Source of the DNA: Chrysopilus asiliformis | Taxonomy: Eukaryota; Arthropoda; Insecta; Diptera; Rhagionidae | NCBI GenBank assembly: GCA_964034945.1 | Contig: OZ035960.1 | Location: 31,612,368-31,676,367 of the forward strand | Reading direction: 5' to 3' | Length of the DNA: 64,000 nt | Shown here: piece by piece, positions 25,401 through 36,131 of the stretch | Layout: each line of letters opens with the position of its first letter | Numbering within the stretch: position 1 is the first letter of the stretch | The notes under the pieces: model-generated | Told to the model about the DNA's origin: nothing | The model's input: only the letters and a program-made list of their open reading frames with translations | Database searches by the model: none | Program-made: the position numbers and the translations under genes

Positions 25401-26183
25401 GCTAGGGATCGGTGGCAATTCAGCTGTTTCTAAATCGAAACTACGTCGCCTGGTCTCAATAACCGAATCAAATGCACGATTGGCGATTTCAAGTTCACGA
25501 GCTGACACTGAACGCTCCAAACGATCAACGATCTTCTCTAGACGATTCACTAATTTCTCTAATTCTGCTGTTGCGGAAGGCTTTAAGTCGGGATCGCAAT
25601 CTAAAAATAAAAATCACAAAAAAAAAAAACAGAAATTGCGATTAACAAAATGTATGGATATAATGTGAAATGTTTTTTTTCTATTATAGTCACAAAATAG
25701 TTGCCATTCAAAATAGTGTTTACCGCATGATTCAATTCAAATCAAATTCAATACAACAAGACTAGACAATAGAAATAACAAAAATTAATAAATTACTAAT
25801 GCTATGAATTACATCATGATGCTACTATGCTAATGACGATTATGCTGATGGGAATTAGTAATAATGGGGGAAGTCATGATGATGCATAGACAAAGACAAA
25901 TTGTGATAGTAATCAATTTTGAATCGAATTCAGTTTTTTATTTTGTTTTGAAAAATAAATAAATCTTAAATTCATACAAAGATAGCATTTTCCCAAGCAG
26001 AATTCGTGTCAACCATGATGTTAGCGATTGACATATGTCCTCGCGACATACGTCAACCGCTAACGTCACGGTTGACATAAATGCTGTTTGGATTGTTAAA
26101 GTTTTGTTACCTGGATTATTGCATTGCTTGAACTCATTAATGACTAGGGTGCGACCAAAACACTGACTTAGTGCTTGTCCCAT
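19452..26183 (-). CDS. capt: Adenylyl cyclase-associated protein (CAP/capulet), long form, eight exons
   Basis: Exons 26183-26111, 25600-24841, 24769-24574, 21080-20729, 20464-20292, 20224-20018, 19734-19591 and 19535-19452 all join at GT-AG sites with matching phase: 662 aa. The protein starts MGQALSQC, a likely N-myristoylation site with a nearby Cys. An oligomerising helix (about 36-55) is followed by an acidic insert of about 180 residues, then the helical folded domain (about 235-405, including [18 protein letters not shown]). Proline runs lie at about 413-418 and 424-430, then a WH2 region (about 444-475) and the C-terminal CARP domain (about 505-662, including [13 protein letters not shown]). 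CAP recycles actin monomers with cofilin and can bind adenylyl cyclase. The first exon may be one of several alternatives. Confidence 0.96.
19805..19921. mobile_element. Small MITE in CAP intron 6
   Basis: Inverted ends GGGGCTGTCCATAAAAT and the inverse of GGTTGTCCATAAAATACGTC enclose 117 bp between exons 19591-19734 and 20018-20224. Similar text (TTGTCCATAAAAT) recurs at 35494 and 62197. GTCCATAAA ends of this kind are common in insect MITEs. Confidence 0.6.
21180..22185. other. CAP intron 3, AT-rich part
   Basis: Intron between exons ending 24574 and starting 21080 (3.5 kb). This part has no recognisable feature apart from short inverted words around 21640-21700. Confidence 0.35.
22186..22410 (+). 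repeat. Dispersed repeat R1, copy 2, in CAP intron 3
   Basis: Shares GATGTTC, CCCATTCATTTTCCAG, GCGAATAAAAGAACGG and GAGGGTCGAT with 3768-4215. It lacks the second palindromic arm of that copy. MITE family A copy 2 begins directly at its right edge. Confidence 0.6.
22411..22632. mobile_element. MITE family A, copy 2
   Basis: Ends CAGGCAAAGCTCGATTTATG and an imperfect inverse ending in CGAGCTTTTTTTCCTG. It shares ATTTATAAATAAAAGTTG and GCGTAAACATGCTTTCC with copy 3 at 43968-44202. Confidence 0.75.
22660..24470 (+). repeat. Degenerate tandem repeat block R3 in CAP intron 3
   Basis: Several units of roughly 170-200 bp recur, each with CCGTTAGTTT(T/G)CGAG-like text, a run of A, then a GATAACGGTAAA-like segment. 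The right end carries GGTTAACGGAT and a (GACTGACA)n tract. A shorter copy lies at 38285-38592. The structure resembles the tandem-plus-microsatellite design of Helentron-like elements, but I see no terminal hairpin. Confidence 0.6.
24193..24305. repeat. (GACTGACAGA)n microsatellite
   Basis: More than ten tandem GACTGACA/GAGTGACA words. The Cys/Ser/Val-rich open frames on the minus strand are an artefact of this repeat. Confidence 0.95.
25993..26091. mobile_element. MITE family B, copy 1, in CAP intron 1
   Basis: About 99 bp, imperfectly palindromic, with arms containing AGCGATTGACATATG and CGCTAACGTCACGGTTGAC. Related copies at 35737-35804 and 45555-45627. It ends 20 bases from exon 1 of CAP, close to its donor site. 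Confidence 0.65.
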
Positions 26184-27664
26184 TAAAAACGATTAAAACT
26201 CATTCTCTATTGCGGCTGTTCGTCTCTAGTTTTAATTTCGACTACGAAAACTCGAATCAACAACACAATTGACAGCACTAAACGAAAAACAACGCTCTTA
26301 TTTAATGCATTTTTTTCCACGCGGATTCAATAAAGTTTTAACTTTTTTACTTAATATTATTAACGAGACTAGAATATTAAAAAAAAAGTACTTTACGAAT
26401 TTTGTTAAGCGATGCGATACGGCTGTGTAAATATCGCACACCGAACCGAACGAAATAACGTTGATAAGATATTGTTATCCACTCAAAAAGTAAAAAAAAA
26501 AAACGTAAAATAAAATAAATTCAACGCGAGTTTTCCTCTTATCACGATCGCCTTTAAATCATTTCGCCGTTTTTTTTTTTCAGTTAATTTATTGAAAACG
26601 TATCAAATGTTATTAATCAATTGTATCAAAAACAAAAATTGTTACTGTTAATGTGTGAAACAAGTGGATGTTCGAAAAGGGAACGTGTTAAGGTGTATTT
26701 TATTCCGTGAGATAAGAAAAAATTAAATAGTTGATCGAAATTTTGTTTTCTTCGAGTGATTATTGAGAATGTGATTCTATGTCAATGTCAGTTTTTACAC
26801 AATACAACAATTTATAATTCAAGAGTTGGGTTAGGCTTCTTGCGATAATTATGATTAAATTAAGAGGAGTTTTCCTCCATTCAAGTAGGTACGTCACACA
26901 CGCCGAAAATTACTTCGTTGTGGGATATTTTGTTCGGCTTCTGTTATTTAATTAGAATTTAACACAGTTTCAAAACGCCGCCGTCACAGTTAAAATTTAG
27001 AAGTTTTCTCGAAATAAATTCGGCGGCCTGCATTCATGCTTGTAAGAAATTTTTAGGGGAAAAAAAATAAATACACACACGCACAGAAATATTTAAATGA
27101 TTTCGTATTGAATTTAATGTAGCGAGTAGTTTTTCAAATAAAATTAACCGAATTTATTCGTTACTCATTACGTCGAGCTAAACTAACCAATTCATAAATG
27201 TGATGGCGGTCGGATAGTATAGGCGAACATTCGGCATTCGTTATACCAACAAACCGAATCGAAACTAAAAGTTGATGATGATCAGCATGATGTCGACACA
27301 AAATTATCTTTAACGTTTCAATGTTTTGAAAAAAATAAAAATAAAATTGTTTATAGTGAACTATTTGTGCTTGCGCTAAGTAAGAAAAGAACAACTATAG
27401 ATAGAAAAGGAAACTGATTTCTAATTTTCAATGGTTTCAGCAGAACTGGAATATTTTTAGAGGAAAATTTCGTTCTGCCTCTCTGAAATCATAATAAAAT
27501 ATCAAATCTAGGAAAATTGAAAATTTGAACGAATTCTCGACGTGATGTGGGAGAAAGCTTTTCGATCTTAATATTGTGTAAAATCGACATTGATTTTTTT
27601 TTCGTGAAAAATTACTTGTTTAGAGTATAGGCGATTTACGATGCTTTGGTATACGATGCTTTAT
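26184..27664. other. 5' flank of CAP
   Basis: The first 100 or so bases are probably 5' UTR. The rest is AT-rich and shows no gene; no TATA box or initiator could be placed with confidence. Confidence 0.35.
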
Positions 27665-27724
27665 GACGTTCTGGTCTTGATTTTGACGTTTGGGTCTTGA
27701 TTTTGACGTTCTGGTCTTGATATA
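27665..27724 (+). repeat. 20-bp tandem repeat, three units
   Basis: Three units of GACGTTCTGGTCTTGATTTT with one or two changes each. TACGATGCTTT-like words recur on both sides. Confidence 0.9.
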
Positions 27725-27983
27725 AACGATGAAAATTTGTTATACGATGCTCAATTTTTTCAAAAGGGGCATTCAATAAACGCTAATTATAGGATTTTCG
27801 AACCTCTCCCACGTTTGCGAGATTTTTTGTAGGGAGTTTAAAGTCGTCGTCACACTGCCTCCACCTCTTCCCGCTCCTCCTCTACCCACCAGAAGTGGGA
27901 CGTGTCACTGCAGGAAAAAGTGGTTTTAAAATGCTTTTTAAAAAAAAAATTTAAAAATTATGAAACAGCAACGCAACCATTAA

Positions 27984-28169
27984 GCCGGCCATACATTATG
28001 CGACTTGTTCTAAAAGCATGTTGTACAACTTGTTGTGGCGGAGGCAAAATCAACAGGGTTTTGATTTTTGTCCAACCTAAAATTTGGTACTACAACCGGC
28101 CCATACACGATCCAACATTGCCTACAACCGAACCAAGTTGTACAACAAGTCTCATAATGTATGGCCGGC
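27984..28169. mobile_element. piggyBac-like MITE with TTAA duplications
   Basis: Terminal inverted repeats of about 30 bp (GCCGGCCATACATTATG) with TTAA at 27980-27983 and 28170-28173. The 186-bp interior also contains paired TTGTACAACTTG words. Non-coding. Confidence 0.75.
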
Positions 28170-28173
28170 TTAA

Positions 28174-28603
28174 AGGGAGAGTATGGTCAAATATATATAC
28201 TTCTCCTGCATTTCTTTAATCTATCCAATAAATAAACGATTTCTGTAACAGAGCGCAGGAGGTGTTGACATAAACTCGCCTGTCGAGGGCTTAGTCACTG
28301 CCCTGGGCCCTAACCTACACGGTACGATCACAATGCCACAGACCTATTGCAGGTTAACAGAAAAACCTTCACGACTGATAAAAGGCACAGTAAAATAAAG
28401 CAAATGATAAATAATTTACTTTGAATTAGATGAGAAAAAGTATTTTTGTATGTGCTTTTGTCAAAGCTGTTAAAAAGTACAATGAAAAGTCGGTTAAAAG
28501 TACATTTCAAAGCAGTTGTAAAGAGCTTTCGCTTTAAGTACTCTGAAATTTTCGACAGAGATTTTAGGAGTTAATTTTTTTTTAATTTCAAATTTTTCAA
28601 TTT
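28174..28603. other. Intergenic spacer
   Basis: A short GC-richer island (about 28250-28330) stands out from its surroundings, but I recognise no RNA gene or coding exon in it. Confidence 0.3.
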
Positions 28604-28607
28604 TTAA

Positions 28608-28958
28608 CCCATTAACGCCCACTTTTGCAGATATGTAATGCAAAAATCGCCTTTTTGGTAGCTTGTCATTTATTTATCTTATGCCTGGATCAGACATGGC
28701 CATTGTCGCTGCGCTGCACGAAAAAAAAGTGTCAATTTTTGTAGCTACTGCAGCTCTTCTGACAGTTTTTCTTCGTGCAGCGCAGCGAAAGTAGCCATGT
28801 CTGATCCCGACATTACTTGTGGCAGCTTTAAATACAATTACAAGATATCCAAAAATTTCTCTTGTTCATTAGATAAGGTGTAGTATTTAAAACAAAATTA
28901 TGTTTTGGTTCCTACAAAGGGTAGAACTACTTTATTAAAATCTCTGGACGTTAATGCG
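28608..28958. mobile_element. piggyBac-like MITE with TTAA duplications, hosting a Harbinger-like palindrome
   Basis: Ends CCCATTAACGCCCAC and the inverse of CGCATTAACGTCCAG, flanked by TTAA at 28604-28607 and 28959-28962. An initial CCC/CGC after TTAA suits piggyBac-like ends. The element at 28682-28812 is inserted in it. Confidence 0.7.
28682..28812. mobile_element. 131-bp PIF/Harbinger-like palindrome with TTA duplications
   Basis: Arms TGCCTGGATCAGACATGGC and TGTCGGGATCAGACATGGC (inverse), with GTGCAGCGCAGCGA further in. TTA at 28679-28681 and 28813-28815. Confidence 0.75.
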
Positions 28959-28962
28959 TTAA

Positions 28963-30150
28963 TCTACGTCCCCACATTATTGTAATACCCAAGGTTTAAA
29001 AGCATAGAAACTTCCCCCATATCTTAACATGGAAAAAATATCTTAATATGGAAAAAAGCTCGTTTAGTTGCAACTGAAAAACTTTTCCCCACTTAATTGC
29101 ACATTCGACCAAAAATATCAATGAAGGAGAAATATAATAGCTTTTCAAAGACTTCCTCTGACAAATTAGATCATAAATGTTATACAATAATACTATGAAA
29201 TTTTATCCAATAATTAAATCGGTACGAATGAAATCAATAACAGTAATTAAATGTCATCTCAAGCAACGGAACATTTCCAGTGAAATATGAAAATAAATAC
29301 TATCTCCTGTGCCTAGCTTAGGGTCAAAGTGAAGAAACTTTTTGTTCAAATGTAGTGCTTTATTACGTTCTCTAGCTTCTGTCAAGTGCCATAATAAAGT
29401 CTTTTCACTTGTATTTACATTAAAAGTTTTGCACTCAAAATGTTTACACATCTGACCATAAAATGTGAGTTAATTCTGTTGGCCTTTGAAGTGGTTTACT
29501 AACTTCGACATTCATTCATTTATAGAAATCCCTGGAAAATCCCTTTTCTCATGTCAAACTCGTACAATATGCCTTGTGCAGAAGAAGGTTTAGATCAGGG
29601 CCAGGAAAGCTTTGAAAGTTCTCGGGCATCCACTACCACTGACAAGCGATTTACTTGTTTATATGGCTTATTCTCCGAGCCACTTTGTTGAAAGCTCTTT
29701 TTCGTTATGCTTGGTTTTGACACTGTTAATTGTTTTACTTTACGTTAAAAAAAAGTTTTGATAATGAAAAACTTTTATATGAAATTTCCGAATTACAATC
29801 GGAAAATAATAATTTCATAAAATCAAAAACATTAATTTGATCAATTGATATTTTATGAAACGACTGAAAATGCCTATTTAAATCGTACTTTTTTATTGTT
29901 TTAATTTCCTGAAATCATAGTAAACATTGCATTGTGTTATCACACCGAATAATAAAACAATCATGTCCAAAAGTCGTGTCGTCTTTTGAGACAGAACGCT
30001 TCATGATTTTCAGCAGTGTTAAATTTTTCATGATTTTCAGCAGCATGAAATACACCACTGCTTCAGTCAATGTCCTAATGACAACTGGAGCTAATAAAAA
30101 TCTCTCGCATAAATGGCCTTACTTAGAGCTCAGCAAAGCTCCATGGTATG
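28963..30150. other. Intergenic sequence, nothing recognised
   Basis: AT-rich with short chance open frames only. Confidence 0.3.
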
Positions 30151-30153
30151 TAA

Positions 30154-30612
30154 AGGTGTAAACAGAATTGCGGCTTTTTGGGCTTTGGGCTTCGGCTTCA
30201 GCTTTGGACTTTGTTGGCTTCGTCGGCTTCAACTTTTATTCGAACACAATTGCAACTTTGATAGCTAGAGATTCACATTTGTTTTGGTTAATTCGTTGTG
30301 TTCACTTCGAGCGAAAAATAGTTTGCAGCATCGTTCAATTATTATTATACAGAATTTCATTTTCCTGCACTAAATTAATTAACTTTTCTTCGAACATTTT
30401 CGATAACAATCAATTTACTCGGAAAAAGTTAGGTTAAAGTTGTCAAAGCCGACCAAGAGTAGAGAGTAGAGCTACTACGACTTCGACTTCGGCTTCACCG
30501 GCTTTGCAACTTTGCTATTGTGTTCCATTCCGTTGAAAAGCATTGAGTCTACAGAACTGTCAAAGCTGAAGCCGAAGCTGAAGTCCACAAAGCCGCAATT
30601 CTGTTTACACCT
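30154..30612. mobile_element. PIF/Harbinger-like MITE with TAA duplications
   Basis: Terminal inverted repeats of about 25 bp (AGGTGTAAACAGAATTGCGG), TAA at 30151-30153 and 30613-30615. Both subterminal regions repeat GCTTCGGCTTC-like hexamers in opposite orientation, a common design in this superfamily. Confidence 0.8.
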
Positions 30613-30615
30613 TAA

Positions 30616-31549
30616 AATGCACAAGTGGAAGCAGAACGGGTTATATGCAAAGTGAAACAGATTATTTCTTTCATATGCGTATGTATGCAGTTTTCGTACA
30701 AGCCAGAATGAAACGGGTAGCATGAAGAATCGATGTATAGAAGGGCAATTTGAGCCTCGAAGTTGCCCTTGGTGCCATGGCTGCAGCCCGCTGGTTTAGA
30801 TGTATCTGTATTTCAAATAAAATTTAATTGTTTCATATTTTTAGTAAAGTTGATTTTCTACTCGAATGCTGCTGTATTTGATATTTCAAACAAAATTATA
30901 ACTCAGATAATTTTATTTTGAGGAGAAGTATTTCAAGCAGGCAAACCAGGAGACCTATTGTGGATACGATCGTAATCATAAGTGTCGACGTACACGTGTC
31001 TTCCCGTCGCGGCGACTTTTAGTCCTCAAAATGCCTTTCCGACGTACACGCTTCTTCACTTTTTAGTAGGAAAAACTTGTGTACAACAACCGATCGCTCA
31101 TGTGTATGCAGTTCTCATATATGTGTTGTATTTCCAGCTCATTCCTTTATTAGCTAGCACCGAGGCAACATCAATTGCTAAAATAGAAATTGCCAACAAT
31201 AGAAGAATAAGGACTGGTAATTTGTTATGGCATTTACTTTTTCCTACCTACCTGAAAAAAAACTACCTCCAATTGGTATTTCACTATTTGCATTCAATTT
31301 TTGTTTATTTAGGATATGTTTACGAGTCGGTGGCTAAGCACCGATTGACTCAATGAAATTACGCACACATGCATGCTGACGTGCTACACGACTGACTTCG
31401 TTTGTGTGCGTAAAAGAAGAAGTGAAGAACACTTTTCGAGTGGCGACTTTTCTCCTCTTGCCGCACTCGTTTCTTTCCTACAATTTGGTGAGGCTGAGGC
31501 ATGCTGAAGACTGAAAGTTGAAACGTGTACGCCCCCGCTAACGATTGGG
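30616..31549. other. Intergenic, possible diverged element
   Basis: GACGTACACG near 30990 and 31040 and the inverse-like CGTGTACGCC near 31530 hint at an old inverted-end element, but the boundaries cannot be fixed. Confidence 0.25.
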
Positions 31550-31613
31550 ATTTACCTATTGTTGTTAGTGTTTTCTACTAACAACAACAAGCAAATTTCA
31601 ATCGTTACGATTC
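31550..31613. repeat. Hairpin-forming repeat C, copy 1
   Basis: GTTGTTAGTG, a short TTTTCTA loop and ACTAACAAC form a hairpin inside a larger imperfect inverted pair (CTAACGATTG). The core recurs at 32505-32545. Confidence 0.5.
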
Positions 31614-31810
31614 CGAACGCATTCCAGATTTTTTTATTAAAAAATATCGAATTCTAGAACTTCGGTAATTTCCAATAAAATTTGTTTGTGATAATTTTAA
31701 CCGTCGAAAACGACACGACAATCGTAATAGAGCTTAATATGTGGAGTTAACACAGAAGGCGTGTTAACAATTCCCGATTTTATTTTTATTGAATTTAATT
31801 GGTCTGTAAA

Positions 31811-31848
31811 ATGAAAAACTGCTCATTGTGTCACAAAACTGTTAAAAG
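31811..31848 (+). other. Possible coding first exon with a CxxC motif
   Basis: ATG opens a peptide MKNCSLCHKTVK and is followed at 31849 by GTAAGT, a consensus donor. A Cys-x2-Cys so close to a start codon could begin a zinc-binding domain. No partner exon was found on the plus strand, so this may be chance. Confidence 0.15.
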
Positions 31849-32477
31849 TAAGTGTTTTTAATGCATTTTTAACATAACTTTTCTATATATTAAAAACCAA
31901 TCAACGCATGGTTTTACTCCTTCTTCTTCTTCTTAATGTATTTGAGAAGGCAGTGATTATCAAAAGTTTTGTGCCCATTCCGTATTAGATATGTTTTACA
32001 GTCACAACCCTATCAGCTTTTAGGCAGTGCAATTGGACTATGCAACATTTTTCAACATACCAAAAAATCAAACAAAAAAAAAACACTTTTAAACCGACTG
32101 AAATCCTTATATTTTTTGTAATTCACACGGAGAGAAAAAATTGGAGTCATCGAATTTTCTGGTGGAGCTCTCCCACCCGAATGACAATATGTGAAACAGT
32201 GCGAGTTTTTGTATTGGTTCCTATAATAACTGAGAGAAAATATCCAATCATCAATGGGTAAACCTTCTACTGTTAAAAGGAAATATAACAACTTTTGTGA
32301 GAATCAACCCATATTTGAACAATTTTCAACATTTTTAAGAATCAGTCCAAATATTTTTAGGACAGGTTCTCTTTTTGTAGAAACTTTTCCTATTTTTGTG
32401 GTAGCGCGTGCAAAAATATTGGTAATAGTTCCAATCAAATTCGGTAACAGCAATTTGAAGTTTGCACCTCGATTTTG

Positions 32478-32585
32478 ACAGTCGTAACGTTTTCGGCAAG
32501 AGTTGTTTTTCGTGTTGTTGTTAGTGCTTTTCTACCAACAAAAATACGTGAATCGACTCTTGTCGAAAGCGACAAGTCTATCAGA
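32478..32585. repeat. Hairpin-forming repeat C, copy 2
   Basis: Imperfect inverted arms (CGTTTTCGGCAAGAGTTG against CGCTTTCGACAAGAGTCG) with a centre resembling that of 31550-31613. Confidence 0.5.
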
Positions 32586-32589
32586 ATCG

Positions 32590-35253
32590 GGGTTTTATTA
32601 GGCACACTTTTTGAAAAACCGGCTTAGCGGTTATCTATAAAATACAATGCATAGGGGGCAAGACGTCTGCGGTAGTGTTACGACGATATTAAATGCCATA
32701 CAAAACATCTTGAAAAAACGTGACAGTAAGGGGAAAGGAAAGTGGGTTTGAAAAGGCAAAAAATTGTTCCAAGTATTTTTATTATTTATATGATTAACTT
32801 CAACAGCTGTTTGTTGAATTTTATACAAAAAAAACTGAAATCAAAAATATAAATCGAAAATTCAAATGAAAATAATTAATTCTATAGCAAACTTTACCAA
32901 ATGTTTCACTACGAAACATTCGTCAATTCAAGATGGTTTCTATTTTTAAACACACAATTAAGCCGAATAGATTTTTCATAAAATTAAAGTTAATTTTCGC
33001 CAAATGACTACTGGTTAATTGTATAGTCGTACATCAAATAGCAGCATTTTATAGAAAGCATGGAAAAAATACAATTTTTTTTTTTTCGATCTGTAAGCTT
33101 TTCTGTTCTGGTGGATGTTTTTCTTTCGGTTGCTATTTTCCCCCCATACGAAATGAGATATAAAAGCCTCTCAAGAGATATTTTCATTATTCTGAAAATA
33201 GTTGCTACACAATTTCCATGTATTTCAACTTGATTTCGGTAGAGTTGAAAATGCAGAATAAAATATGATATCAGGCATACAAAAATCTTTGAATTTTACA
33301 TAAATGATTCACATAGTGTTTGTACAAAATATGCACAAAAATATATACCATACAATTCGCGTTCGTTTGAAATGTTGATGCGATCAAAAGGACTGTAATT
33401 TTGGGAAATATTTACAACATTTGAAAACGTTGAAAAAAAAAATCTCACAAGAAATGCTCTCATTTTTAGCGTCTGGTTTGTAATTCAAATGATTCCCTGA
33501 AGACAAATTCCATTCACATACAAAATATTTTTGTTATTTCTGTTTAATATTTTGCTCGCTTTTATACAAACTTTTTTTCAGAACAATTTTTTTCTTGAAG
33601 TGTATGATACCCCATGAGAAAATTATAATCTCATTCATCTATTGAATAATAATATGATTGTATGTGATCATTTATGGTATTTTAATACAAAAATTAGCTT
33701 TTGTACTGATTCGAAAAGTTTCTGTTTGTTTATATCTGTTAAATTGTTATTTGATGTAAAATACTTTTTGTTGTAATTGATTAAACATACTCCAGAGCAG
33801 GGATCCAGAGCCGAAAAAACTCGAGTCGAGTCTCTCGAGGAGTCCCAAAGACCGGTCTCTTACTAAAATGTTTTCAAATTTTTGGTTTCTTGAGACCAAG
33901 TCCTTAGATTTTCACACATCTAAGAAAATTATTTGATGACAGAAAAAATTTAAACTTTTTTTTAGAGAACTGAAAGTCTCTGCGATAGGTTGTTCACAAC
34001 AAAGTGACAACACTGAGAGAAAATTGTGATTAGGTTTAGACTCAACGAAAAAGCAGTTGAATCAACTAAAAAATTTCGCTAAATTTACGCCAACGTTTTT
34101 GGTATGTCGAGTTCTTGCGTACCTACTAGACGTGATTTTCCTGAAATTACAAAAAATGCTAGAATACGGAATTACGCCCAATATTCATTTCAAGATGGAA
34201 ATAGTTTATTTTATGTTTTACTGAAAATATACGAACAACAAAAAATTACTGAAATTTGATGATTTTTAAATCAAAACTTGAAACGAATGAATTCTTTTGA
34301 TGAATATGTCAGTAATACCCCGAAGCAACACACTCCTCTAAAAATATCGCAAAAAAGGGATTTAAAAAAAATCTGAAAAAAAAAAAAAAATCTGACAATG
34401 TGTGGTTTTAGTAGAAATCGCTATAAAAAAGTTGAAGTCCATAAAAAAAGAGGGGAAATTATTTCTGCAGTTGCCGACAAATTTTTGCAGTTGATTCTTA
34501 TCTCCCTTTCTCGCCAAGGTATCTTCACAGAAATGTGTCTATATTTTTTTGCAGTTGGGAAAAATCATGGTAATGGAGGGCCTCCTTAAAGTGTCAGATG
34601 TAAAACAGCGCCTAGTAGGTACTATTTTTTTATTCAGGTTGATGACAATTTAAAAAAAAATTTTAATACCGTGTTCAAAAGTGGCATAATTATCAGAAAA
34701 ACCAAATCTGCGAGCATAAAAACAAAGAAACTGTATTTATGTGTGCTACCAAGGACGATTCTCTGCTTTTACTATTCGGCAATGATAAAAGCGCAGATTT
34801 AATTGCCTGTACATTCAAAACAAATGCTTGGTTATTTGTAATGACTGCATGGCGAAAGATAGCGCACTCTGTCAGGTGGTCAAATTAACTGATTGGATTG
34901 TGGTGTTAAATACTATTCATTTAATTTTAGGTCAATTTAAATCAAACACAATCATTTGTTTTAAATACCCTACATTTAAAATGAATGGTTCGGTATTTGT
35001 TTTTACTACTTTCTCTTTTAATTGTAATAAAAAAAAACATTTGGTAAATGGAAATCAGTTAAATCAAACGACGGTTCTTGATTCAACTACATACCTGTTT
35101 TCTCTCAGTGAAGGAAGACCCAAAATCAATTGCCAAGACCAGGACACGAAGAAAATAATTGGGATGCAAAATTGCTGGAGGACATCGACACGCGACGGAG
35201 ACTGAAGAAAATAATTTACACTTACGCCCCTGGATTCTAGCGGTTTGCAAATA
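32590..35253. other. Intergenic sequence, nothing recognised
   Basis: AT-rich with chance open frames up to 125 codons that lack recognisable motifs. Confidence 0.3.
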
Positions 35254-35321
35254 CAGTAAAACTTATATAAGCGACGATCGCACGGACCAGAAAATTTGTG
35301 TGGCTTAGACAGATTTCACTG
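35254..35321. mobile_element. 68-bp pogo/Tc1-like mini-MITE with TA duplications
   Basis: Ends CAGTAAAACTTATATAAGC and the inverse of CAGTGAAATCTGTCTAAGC with TA immediately outside both. CAGT...TATAAGCGAC ends are typical of pogo/Tigger-related elements. Confidence 0.6.
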
Positions 35322-35736
35322 TAGTACAATTTGATTGCCAACTTTAAATCCTGATTTTATTAAGTTGTCTTCTTTCCAAACCTGAAATTGACGTTCTGTA
35401 AGAATTTAATTCTTTGCTAGCATATCTCTAATTTCACATGAATTTCAATCCCGGATTGCCAAGATATTTCAACCCGTCAAGTCTTAGCGGTTGTCCATAA
35501 AATAAGGTGGTTATTAGCAACATTAGGATTAAATTCTTTACAAATAAAATCACGAAAAAGTGTGCCGAGTGGAAAGCCTTTTGAACCCTAAAAAGGGCGA
35601 AAATCAGAATGATATGTATTTTTTGGATCTTACGGATATATTTACAAGTAGATCGCTGGTGCCATGAGCACCAAGCAGTAGTTGAAACTACGGATTTGTC
35701 AAAAAGTACATTAGACTGCGTTTGAACACTTGGCTC

Positions 35737-35804
35737 CCCAAGCCGCATGTCGTGACGTCGTATGTCAATCGCTAACGTCACGGTTAACAAAAATGCTGCT
35801 TGGG
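35737..35804. mobile_element. MITE family B, copy 2
   Basis: Shares TATGTCAATCGCTAACGTCA, CGGTTAAC and AATGCTGCTTGGG with copies at 25993-26091 and 45555-45627. Confidence 0.6.
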
Positions 35805-36131
35805 TCGCTTTTTTCACACACAAGCTACGCTGCCATTAAGTCTTACAAACATTGTAAAGTTACTGGAATAAACAACCTTAAAATATTTTAAGTAAACTAA
35901 TTTGTGAATAGTGCAAAATGTAAGTAGTAAAAGTATGTCATATATTTATAGATAATTAATTTTAAACATTGAATGAATTGTGAAAATCCTGAAAAACGAT
36001 TTTATGCCCTATAAATTTGTATTAAATTAAGTGCTATCGTGCCACTACTATTTAACGTGGAACAAACAGAAAAAATAAAAAAAAATTGTTAAAAGCATGC
36101 TCAATAAATACGAAAATATAAATGGACATTA

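Noticed and set aside
28240..28330. GC-richer patch considered as tRNA or SINE
   Set aside because: No A/B box pair or cloverleaf arms could be drawn.
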